DNA of 5,603 bases from Thermoplasmata archaeon (GTDB taxonomy: Archaea; Thermoplasmatota; Thermoplasmata; Thermoplasmatales; Thermoplasmataceae): the NCBI GenBank assembly GCA_021835185.1, contig JAKBQO010000012.1, positions 14,329 to 19,931 of the forward strand, in the 5' to 3' direction. Shown here in pieces: positions 1 to 5,475 of this stretch. The position numbers were made by a program, and so were the translations under genes. The first letter of the stretch is position 1. Each line of letters opens with the position of its first letter. A model generated the notes under the pieces. The model ran no database searches. It worked only from the letters and a program-made list of their open reading frames with translations, and was not told the DNA's origin.

Positions 1-9
1 TCCGATCTA

Positions 10-31
10 TTATATACATATGAATTAAATA
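10..31 (+). promoter_or_regulatory. Possible archaeal promoter of the phosphoesterase gene
   Basis: Two TATA-like stretches precede ATG 52: TTATATACATA at 10-20 and AATTAAATA at 23-31. The second sits about 25 nt upstream of the ATG, the spacing expected for a leaderless archaeal transcript; the first would give a leader of roughly 10 nt. Which one is used cannot be decided. A small tail of an upstream gene may also lie in the first 25 bases. Confidence 0.35.
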
Positions 32-51
32 CGTTGATCCCATATAAAAGA

Positions 52-741
52 ATGAAACTGCTGGTATTATCGGACATACACGGAAATTTTGATGCCCTGC
101 AATCGGTATATGATAAAGAAAAATATGATAAAATGATATTTTTAGGCGATGCCGTGGATTATGGCCCTGAACCGGACAGGGTTCTGGATTTCCTCAAGGC
201 CAATAGCGACATAAATATACTTGGAAACCATGATAACGCAGTACTCACCGGTTCCTCCTGCAACTGTTCCTTTGATATGCTTGAGCTCAGTGATTACACA
301 AGGGAGCATATAAGTATGAAATTACTGGGTAAAAATGATATGGCTCTTCTTAAAACATTTAAATTAAATACTGACACTGAAATAGATGGAAAGAAATTCT
401 ATATGGCACACGCGTCGCCATACAACAACCTTGATGGATACCTGTTTGCCAACGAAGCTGAAAAGGTGTTTAGGGACAAGCCATTTTTTGATAGCCATGA
501 TTATATACTCATAGGGCACACACATTTTATGATGGTTTACCGCAATAAAATAATCAATCCGGGAAGCGTTGGCCAGCCAAGGGATTTCACCGGCAAGCCA
601 TCATATGCAGTTATAGACACGGAAACCATGGCTATCTCATTTAAAAGGGTCACATATGACGCTGAAAGTATGCTGGAGAAGCTAAAAACATCGATTCCCG
701 ACAGGGATATATATGAAAAGTTGAGGAAATATTATGTATGA
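52..741 (+). CDS. Metallophosphoesterase, YfcE/MJ0936-like family
   Basis: This 229-residue cytoplasmic protein is a calcineurin-like metallophosphoesterase, expected to hydrolyse phosphodiester or phosphomonoester bonds with two bound metal ions. All the family metal-ligand motifs are visible in order: SDIHGN at residues 7-12 (D8, H10), LGDAVDYGP at 31-39 (D33), GNHDN at 58-62 (N59, H60), AHASP at 119-123 (H120) and GHTH at 155-158. The NPGSVGQPRD motif at 169-178 is typical of the roughly 230-residue subgroup, and the length fits. There is no signal peptide or membrane segment. I chose ATG 52 because the first beta strand (MKLLVLSDIHGN) then starts the protein as in relatives; an in-frame TTG at 34 would add only six residues. 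No Shine-Dalgarno site is seen. Family is confident; the physiological substrate cannot be told from sequence. SCNCS at 69-73, between two metal motifs, is a small oddity. Confidence 0.95.
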   Translation: MKLLVLSDIHGNFDALQSVYDKEKYDKMIFLGDAVDYGPEPDRVLDFLKANSDINILGNHDNAVLTGSSCNCSFDMLELSDYTREHISMKLLGKNDMALLKTFKLNTDTEIDGKKFYMAHASPYNNLDGYLFANEAEKVFRDKPFFDSHDYILIGHTHFMMVYRNKIINPGSVGQPRDFTGKPSYAVIDTETMAISFKRVTYDAESMLEKLKTSIPDRDIYEKLRKYYV

Positions 742-809
742 GGAAGAGAAAACCAACTAATAGGGATGCTATAATAGGCAAGCTAAACAGAGCTATCCAT
801 GGTTTATAA
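738..809 (+). CDS. Possible 23-residue ORF overlapping the phosphoesterase stop
   Basis: An ATG at 738-740 overlaps the TGA stop of the phosphoesterase gene (ATGA), the arrangement seen in translationally coupled genes. It opens a basic 23-residue frame starting MRKRKPTNRDAIIGKL and ending at TAA 807-809. I recognise no family. After this stop and two more stops, the same frame is open again for about 26 codons (820-897), so this could be the decayed start of a once longer gene rather than a true small protein. It could equally be chance. Recurrence next to the phosphoesterase gene in related genomes would decide. Confidence 0.2.
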   Translation: MRKRKPTNRDAIIGKLNRAIHGL

Positions 810-1125
810 GATTTTACATAATAAAAGGAAACTATTTCGGAAGTTTCTACATCATCTGAATGGATAGATGAACAACCTGGTACGGATATATTCCCTAAAA
901 GGTAATAGATTTAAAATTTATAATAATATTTTTATTCCGTTTTTATCAGGAATTATGGAATTTTAATTGAAAGTGTATTATTTGATAATTAATCCCATGG
1001 AAATAGCATTCAAATTCATATAATTTTGATGAGATTGCAGATGATCAGGTATAAATACTGGAAACTAATATAAAGATTGACCGGTAAATTATTAAATAAT
1101 AAATTATTTATTAATATTGTTACTG
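810..1125. other. AT-rich intergenic region, no convincing gene
   Basis: Apart from the T-tracts noted separately, I see no tRNA, no CRISPR repeats and no open frame with coding character on either strand. The stretch at 820-897 is open in the frame of the small ORF that ends at 809 and might be a coding relic. Bases 1085-1115 are almost pure A/T with the motif AAATTATT repeated, as is usual just upstream of a strong archaeal promoter. Confidence 0.5.
929..944 (+). terminator. T-tracts, possible archaeal terminator
   Basis: Two runs of five T (929-933 and 940-944) lie about 190 nt beyond the phosphoesterase stop. Archaeal RNA polymerase commonly stops at such T-tracts without a hairpin, so this is a plausible 3' end for the first transcript. 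In so AT-rich a spacer, T runs also arise by chance. Confidence 0.3.
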
Positions 1126-1136
1126 AAATATATATA
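1126..1136 (+). promoter_or_regulatory. TATA box of the secreted-protein operon
   Basis: The alternating A/T stretch AAATATATATA lies with its centre about 25 nt upstream of ATG 1156. That spacing puts the transcription start at or next to the A of the ATG, so the transcript is expected to be leaderless. This is the main argument for starting the gene at ATG 1156 rather than at TTG 1117, which would lie upstream of the TATA box. Confidence 0.65.
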
Positions 1137-1155
1137 TTTATGTATTAATATCATT

Positions 1156-2664
1156 ATGAATAGGAAAAGGGTAATAATAGGTGTAACAATGGCACTAATT
1201 TTTGTTTTTACGGCTTTTTCACCTGCGATAAGCAATAACACAAACATTGCATCATCCGTGCCGGAGATAGCTAGCATCAGTAATAGCATCAATAAAATAC
1301 CTGTATTTAATATAAAGCCTGCCGGAAAAGCATACGATTTTAATAATAACGGTGTAACATTTTCAGGCAATGATCCTTATATTAAATTAAATAACCAGTA
1401 TTACCCATCACAATGGATCATATCAAATAATACAAATAGCCAGAAATTAAACATTATAGATAATAAAAAAATAGTTAGTAAATTTCAAAATTCTGCGGTG
1501 GAAATATTAAAAGATAAATCTATAAAAGTAGCGTATATTTATTTATTCTATAATAACAGTGTGCATGCAGATATAACGATTAAAAATTTAAAAAATACAA
1601 CAGGCAATTATACAGTGCAATTCAATTTAATGTTGCCGTCCAGTAATATAATGGAAAATAACCATAATATAAATAATGAATTCAGTAATGTTTACGCAAA
1701 CAACAAATATATTAATTTAATCAATATAAAAAATCCATACAATAGCTTATCATTCAACAATGTAATGATAAATCCTTCGGCTTCATTTCCTTTACACACA
1801 ACAATAATGAAAGATAATAGTTATGCTGTTCTAAACATGGCATATAATGTAATATTAACAAAAAATGAAACATATACCATAGACCCTGTAATAGAAAACT
1901 ATAGGGGTTCTAATGTTGTCACTTATGGCACTATAACAACAGGCATAAGTACGGGCGCATGCCTGTTTAATTCAAATGGTAAGGAAATTGGCGTAATAAC
2001 AGAAACGGCACAAACTGGAAGTACTTTGTATGCCGATTCTACAAAAGCTTATGTAGAAATAGATACCACATTCAGCCCAACATCATCTTCATATGATGTC
2101 AATTGCATAGAACAAAAAATCGTTGATAGTAATGGGGGGAATAGTAATTTTGTGGAAAGGAATTATTATAGTGCTCTTCAATATCATGAAGAACAATCTT
2201 GCCCAAAAATACAAAGTGCTATAAATGCGGCATTTTTCTTCCTTAATTCCATATTGGCTATTGAAGGAATATCGATCCCAAATCCGTCATCATTGTTCTC
2301 ATCAAGTAGTGATGTTTCCGCCGGAGATGTGACCAATGGATATCAAATCACAGCAAACGCCGGTACAACTACATCAGCAAAAGCCGGTGTTTACTGGAAT
2401 CCAATAACACTTAGTTACTGGACTTATCTGTATGGATTCATACCCGAATACCATACATATGATGTACATGAATTTGGAGACTGCTTAGAATTTCATTTTC
2501 AACAGCCATACGGAACACACACTAATCCCTATGCCGATCCAATGACCTATACAAGCACATTTACAATAACTAACAGTGATATGAAACCAGTAGAATTTGA
2601 AAACCAGCAATATAAGGCACAGATAAGTGAAAACTTTGATCTTGAACAGTATTCAAGCACGTGA
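1156..2664 (+). CDS. Secreted Asn-rich protein of unknown function, first gene of a pair
   Basis: I do not recognise a family for this 502-residue protein. It begins with a classical Sec signal peptide: basic MNRKR, a hydrophobic core at 6-21, and a likely cleavage site near AIS (24-26). The mature protein has two contrasting halves. Residues 21-260 are about 19% Asn by hand count and hold all six N-glycosylation sequons (N27, N91, N133, N147, N151, N237). Residues 261-502 are about 7% Asn, hold no sequon, and contain all four cysteines (C269, C317, C349, C443), enough for two disulfides. A hydrophobic stretch, IN-AAFFFLNSILAIEGISI, lies at 356-374 in the second half; no C-terminal anchor is present. 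The gene is far more AT-rich than its neighbours. A start at TTG 1117 would add 13 residues but fits the promoter worse. The next gene follows 5 nt after the stop, so the two products probably act together outside the cell. A surface structural, binding or antagonistic role are all possible. Confidence 0.8.
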   Translation: MNRKRVIIGVTMALIFVFTAFSPAISNNTNIASSVPEIASISNSINKIPVFNIKPAGKAYDFNNNGVTFSGNDPYIKLNNQYYPSQWIISNNTNSQKLNIIDNKKIVSKFQNSAVEILKDKSIKVAYIYLFYNNSVHADITIKNLKNTTGNYTVQFNLMLPSSNIMENNHNINNEFSNVYANNKYINLINIKNPYNSLSFNNVMINPSASFPLHTTIMKDNSYAVLNMAYNVILTKNETYTIDPVIENYRGSNVVTYGTITTGISTGACLFNSNGKEIGVITETAQTGSTLYADSTKAYVEIDTTFSPTSSSYDVNCIEQKIVDSNGGNSNFVERNYYSALQYHEEQSCPKIQSAINAAFFFLNSILAIEGISIPNPSSLFSSSSDVSAGDVTNGYQITANAGTTTSAKAGVYWNPITLSYWTYLYGFIPEYHTYDVHEFGDCLEFHFQQPYGTHTNPYADPMTYTSTFTITNSDMKPVEFENQQYKAQISENFDLEQYSST

Positions 2665-2665
2665 T
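2661..2665 (+). promoter_or_regulatory. Shine-Dalgarno-like GTGAT deciding the start of the second operon gene
   Basis: GTGAT matches the part of the archaeal Shine-Dalgarno consensus (GGAGGTGAT) that pairs with the AUCAC of the 16S rRNA tail. It ends 4 nt before ATG 2670 and overlaps the stop codon of the first gene, so ribosomes finishing that gene could restart here. It favours ATG 2670 over the GTG at 2661, which is part of the same motif. Confidence 0.45.
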
Positions 2666-2669
2666 AAAT

Positions 2670-3278
2670 ATGAGAAAATCTACAATTAAATATTTAGTAA
2701 TATTAATCGTAATTATTATAATTATATCATTTACAGGTTACAATTTTGAAACAGAGCCAAAAACAAATATAAAAACAACAATAGATCAGAAACAGCTAAA
2801 AAATTGCATAGCTAAGAATATAACTTATGAATTAAAATACGTTAATTTAACATATGGAAAATCTAAAGTAGAATATGTTATTGAATACTGGTATATACCA
2901 CAGATATATACAACAGGCGAGAGTGGTTATATAGGCAATATACAGGTATACAAACTCAATCAAACACTAAATTTTCCATTAACATCAACGGCCATTGAAA
3001 TAAAAAATATTAATCTTAAGTTAAATAATTTTCCAGGGTTATTCAACAAGCCAGCAGCTTACACATGGAATAATAAAACCATTGAATGGAGTTTATGCAC
3101 TGTGTTTCATTCTTCAGACAATAATTCAATATACGTTTCATTTAATATAGTGCCGGTATACAATGTCTGGATATACCATTTCACTGGAAAACCAATTACT
3201 TTCAATTATAATTATACTTTAGAATCCAGGCCCTCCCTGTATAACAACACAGTATCACAAGTTGGTACCCACCTCTGA
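2670..3278 (+). CDS. Membrane-anchored extracellular protein of unknown function, second gene of a pair
   Basis: This 202-residue protein matches no family I can name. A short basic start (MRKSTIK) is followed by one very hydrophobic helix at about 8-22, rich in Ile. No clear cleavage site follows, so it is best read as an N-terminal anchor with the remaining 180 residues outside the cell. That part looks beta-rich and carries seven N-glycosylation sequons (N50, N59, N97, N135, N151, N181, N192) and two cysteines (C46, C143) that could form one disulfide. It starts 5 nt after the stop of the larger secreted protein and shares its low G+C and Asn richness (23 Asn), so the two were probably acquired and are expressed together. 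It may hold the larger protein at the surface or act as its receptor or protective partner; this is inference. GTG 2661 would add three residues and overlap the upstream stop by 4 nt. Confidence 0.75.
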   Translation: MRKSTIKYLVILIVIIIIISFTGYNFETEPKTNIKTTIDQKQLKNCIAKNITYELKYVNLTYGKSKVEYVIEYWYIPQIYTTGESGYIGNIQVYKLNQTLNFPLTSTAIEIKNINLKLNNFPGLFNKPAAYTWNNKTIEWSLCTVFHSSDNNSIYVSFNIVPVYNVWIYHFTGKPITFNYNYTLESRPSLYNNTVSQVGTHL

Positions 3279-3319
3279 GAATACCGGAACCCCCTATATT
3301 TAATTTAACTTTCATTTCC

Positions 3320-3336
3320 CCGGGCTCGCCGGTTTT
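3320..3336 (+). terminator. GC-rich hairpin plus T-run after the secreted-protein operon
   Basis: CCGG (3320-3323) and CCGG (3329-3332) can pair around a five-base loop and are followed directly by TTTT (3333-3336), about 40 nt beyond the operon stop. The shape resembles an intrinsic terminator, although the stem is only 4 bp and archaea depend more on T-tracts. It stands out as the most GC-rich patch in an AT-rich area. Confidence 0.35.
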
Positions 3337-3449
3337 CTGCGAACCTGTTAATAGATTTTAAGGCCGTTATCTCCCATAACACTGCATATTTAGTGATATC
3401 ACAATTAATAAAAACCACAGGAAAATTGGTAATATTGAAATAATAAAAC

Positions 3450-3557
3450 ATGAAATTTAGAATAACATATTCCACAGAAAATGATGAGTTAAGGTTTAAA
3501 TATATTCCCTACGTTTTCAATAGAGAAGTAAATTGCATTGCACCACATGAATATTAG
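3450..3557 (+). CDS. Possible 35-residue small protein
   Basis: An ATG at 3450 opens 35 codons ending at TAG 3555-3557; the product begins MKFRITYSTEND and ends IAPHEY. The residue mix is not low-complexity and would suit a small soluble protein, but I recognise no family. There is no Shine-Dalgarno site, and the nearest TATA-like sequence (AATTAATAAAAA, about 3404-3415) is too far upstream for an ideal leaderless start. It may be a genuine small gene, a gene remnant or a chance frame. Codon-level conservation in relatives would settle it. Confidence 0.2.
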   Translation: MKFRITYSTENDELRFKYIPYVFNREVNCIAPHEY

Positions 3558-3779
3558 GGACAGGTATCCTGCCAACCAGCCAATAGGCCCGCTTTAATTT
3601 CTTTGTAAAAAGAAAGACGGCAAGTATAAGCCTCACTGCTTGACCTTAAAGTAGTTAGCAATCAACATTAGATGATTTAATTATTTTATTGATTTTAGAT
3701 CGAAAAATTCCTGATAAATGCCACTACTCCAATCATATCGCCATATACATATCAGAACGTTTTTAAACTGTTAGATGGA
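3558..3779. other. Intergenic region with two small hairpins, no clear gene
   Basis: No open frame of coding quality was found on either strand. Two short inverted repeats are visible: CAGG-TAT-CCTG at 3561-3571, and TTTCTTT paired with AAAGAAA around a GTAA loop at 3598-3615. The region between 3560 and 3650 is less AT-rich than its flanks. A second TATA-like element, TTTTTAAA, lies near 3761-3768. There is no tRNA-like T-arm and no paired C/D boxes. Confidence 0.45.
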
Positions 3780-3787
3780 TTTATAAA
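3780..3787 (+). promoter_or_regulatory. TATA box of the MFS transporter gene
   Basis: TTTATAAA is a near-ideal archaeal TATA box centred about 25 nt upstream of ATG 3808. The predicted transcript therefore starts at or beside the start codon and has no leader, which fits the lack of a properly spaced Shine-Dalgarno site. Confidence 0.7.
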
Positions 3788-3807
3788 TGTGATATTAATA
3801 ATGGTGG

Positions 3808-4977
3808 ATGAATTATGGTACCAGAGCCGGGCTAGTTCACACTGCCAGGGCATTATATGCCCTTAACTGGATGGACATGGCCCCAGCACTGGAATACATA
3901 AAAACAGATATGAACCTCACTGTTGTTGAGCTTGGAACACTTGTAACCGCATTTTATGTGGGAATTGCAGTATTCCAGGTTCTGGGTGGCTACCTTTCAT
4001 CATATATAGGCGATAAGACAACATCGCTTATCGGGCTGCTCTTTGTATCTATTTTTGCAATAACATCAGGGCTTTCGGTAAACTTTACCGAGTTAATAGT
4101 CTCAAGATTCTTTGCAGGCCTATCGGCTGCGCTCTTCTTCTCTCCGGCTTTAAGCCTTCTTGCATCCATTGTACCGGAAAACAAATACGCGTTCCATATA
4201 GGAATTTATAACGGCGCATTCAATGTGGGCGGTGGAGTAGGAATTATAGGCTGGGCAATCCTTGACCAGTATATGGGATACAGAATCCCCTTTATAATCG
4301 CAGGCGTTCTCACACTTGCATTATTTTTTGTCCTGGTTTTTCTATTCAGGAATATAGAAAACATAAAAACAAACAAATCCGATATATTTGCCAGCTTTAA
4401 GAAAGTATTCTCAAACAGGATAATTATTCTGGTAGCTTTTATAGGGATAGCAGCAATGGTGGCCGAAACCATACTGGGCCAATTTTTCGTGTATTACCTG
4501 GAATCCATAAAGTATAGTGTTGACCTGGCTGGCAGCATATCTTCATTATACCTTCTTATCGGCTTCTTAGGGGGGGTTCTTGGCGGATACCATTTTTCAA
4601 GGACAAAATACAAGATCGGGACGTTCCTGGCAATAAATATCGTACTTTCCCTACTCCTGATTTTGATCGGTTTTATCCATTATTACATATTCATAATAAT
4701 TATAGCTATTGCAATGGGCATGATTACCGTGTACGGGATGTCCATAACATATACCCTTGTAAGGTATCTGGCCAGAAGGGACCTGGTATCCCTCACACTT
4801 TCCTTTGTAAACACATTGCAACTTCTGGTAGCCGTTGCAGTCCCCGTCATTTTCACAATAATTGTATCACAGTATAATTATGAACTTGCATGGGTATCCA
4901 TGGGCATACTGGGATTAATATTTGTGCCTTTAATATTCCTGGCGAAGGGCAACCTGATAAAGGTTGTCCCATCATAA
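3808..4977 (+). CDS. Major facilitator superfamily transporter
   Basis: This 389-residue membrane protein is an MFS secondary transporter, moving a small solute across the cytoplasmic membrane. About 12 helices can be drawn at roughly 8-29, 40-62, 72-91, 96-120, 131-152, 160-181, 204-224, 238-260, 270-290, 292-315, 328-352 and 358-379, with the usual charged central loop at 181-203. The first helix carries the family-type NWMDMAP (20-26). Motif A in the loop after helix 2 is GGYLSSYIGDK (60-70) and is degenerate: the usual Asp is S65 and the following Arg is Y66. RFFAGLSAA (100-108) fits helix 4, and the Gly-rich FNVGGGVGIIG (138-148) fits the helix 5 motif C region. ATG 3808 is the only sensible start, because an in-frame TAA lies at 3799-3801 and a TATA box is correctly spaced. 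The substrate cannot be predicted. Its last 6 nt overlap the 3' end of the opposing leuD gene. Confidence 0.92.
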   Translation: MNYGTRAGLVHTARALYALNWMDMAPALEYIKTDMNLTVVELGTLVTAFYVGIAVFQVLGGYLSSYIGDKTTSLIGLLFVSIFAITSGLSVNFTELIVSRFFAGLSAALFFSPALSLLASIVPENKYAFHIGIYNGAFNVGGGVGIIGWAILDQYMGYRIPFIIAGVLTLALFFVLVFLFRNIENIKTNKSDIFASFKKVFSNRIIILVAFIGIAAMVAETILGQFFVYYLESIKYSVDLAGSISSLYLLIGFLGGVLGGYHFSRTKYKIGTFLAINIVLSLLLILIGFIHYYIFIIIIAIAMGMITVYGMSITYTLVRYLARRDLVSLTLSFVNTLQLLVAVAVPVIFTIIVSQYNYELAWVSMGILGLIFVPLIFLAKGNLIKVVPS

Positions 4978-5475
4978 TGGTGGGCCGAGCAAACCTTTAT
5001 TTTTCAGTATATTTATTATTCCTCCATTATCTATTATTTCCATGAGGAATGCAGGCAATGGCTTGAACTTCATTACTTTTCCTGTTTCTTTATCCATAAC
5101 AGTATTGCTGCTAAAGTCAATTGCAACAATATTGCCCTCCTTTACAATTCCTGAAATTCCATGCACTTCAAGCGAAGGCAATCCAGAGTTTACAGAATTT
5201 CTCAAAAATAACCCATTTAATGATTCCGCAATAACACAGCTTATGCCAAGATTTTTTATATTGTCGGCTGCTGGCCTGCTTGAACCGGTGCCAAAATTTT
5301 TCCCCGCAATAATTATATCGCCGTTGCGGACTGAAGAAGCCCAGCCCGGGCGGTTTGCCTCCATGGCATGATGGGGTTTTTCTTTCTCCGGTAATGTATA
5401 ACATATCTGTGGATACATCAAATCGGTATTGATATCATCTCCAAAAGTCCATGCTTTTCCTTCCATTTTATTCAT
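4972..5475 (-). CDS. leuD: 3-isopropylmalate dehydratase small subunit (LeuD-type)
   Basis: This is the swivel-domain subunit of the aconitase-family enzyme that isomerises 2-isopropylmalate to 3-isopropylmalate in leucine synthesis; it works in the cytoplasm with LeuC. The 167 residues match the short archaeal LeuD form. Visible marks are AWTFGDDINTDLMYP (8-22), the active-site loop KNFGTGSSRP (59-68, with the Ser/Arg pair S66-R67), VIAESLNGLFLRNSVNSGLP (81-100) and a C-terminal GGIINILKNKG (151-161). I chose ATG 5475 because GGGTGG lies just upstream at a suitable distance; it overlaps the leuC stop by 8 nt. ATG 5466, one base after that stop, is the main alternative, and ATG 5499 lies inside leuC. 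Two oddities: the loop reads GSSRPAA rather than the more common GSSREHA, and CYTLPE (25-30) stands where many archaeal relatives have a YLRx specificity motif. A homoaconitase or related 2-oxoacid pathway role therefore remains possible. Confidence 0.9.
   Translation of the reverse strand: MNKMEGKAWTFGDDINTDLMYPQICYTLPEKEKPHHAMEANRPGWASSVRNGDIIIAGKNFGTGSSRPAADNIKNLGISCVIAESLNGLFLRNSVNSGLPSLEVHGISGIVKEGNIVAIDFSSNTVMDKETGKVMKFKPLPAFLMEIIDNGGIINILKNKGLLGPPL

Noticed and set aside
1085..1120. Dense AT repeats that might be an origin or iteron cluster
   Set aside because: The repeats are short, irregular and purely A/T next to a TATA box, which promoter composition explains.
1104..1370. Reverse-strand 88-codon hydrophobic frame
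   Set aside because: It lies antisense to the signal peptide and N-terminus of the secreted protein, overlaps its promoter, and its Leu/Ile runs are mirror images of AT-rich Asn codons.
3320..3350. GGTTCGCAG on the reverse strand resembling a tRNA T-arm or attachment-site fragment
   Set aside because: The flanking bases do not form a 5-bp T-stem and no acceptor stem or CCA-end partner is present.
3478..3490. ATGATGA resembling box C of an archaeal C/D guide RNA (also TGATGA near 1028)
   Set aside because: No CTGA box D or a C'/D' pair lies at the spacing such RNAs need.
3563..3690. Fragmented forward frame (RYPANQPIGPL, then KKKDGKYK after a stop) as a transposase relic
   Set aside because: It needs several stops or frameshifts and shows no DDE, HUH or other catalytic motif, so it cannot be told from chance.
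3990..4472. Two reverse-strand frames inside the MFS gene (3990-4184 and 4206-4472)
   Set aside because: They are shadows of a clear 12-TM transporter gene and show no motifs of their own.
4964..5371. Forward 135-codon frame opposite leuD
   Set aside because: The reverse strand carries unmistakable LeuD motifs over the same span, so this is antisense noise.
5168..5404. Second reverse-strand frame of 78 codons within leuD
   Set aside because: It is out of frame with the recognised LeuD protein and has no recognisable domain.
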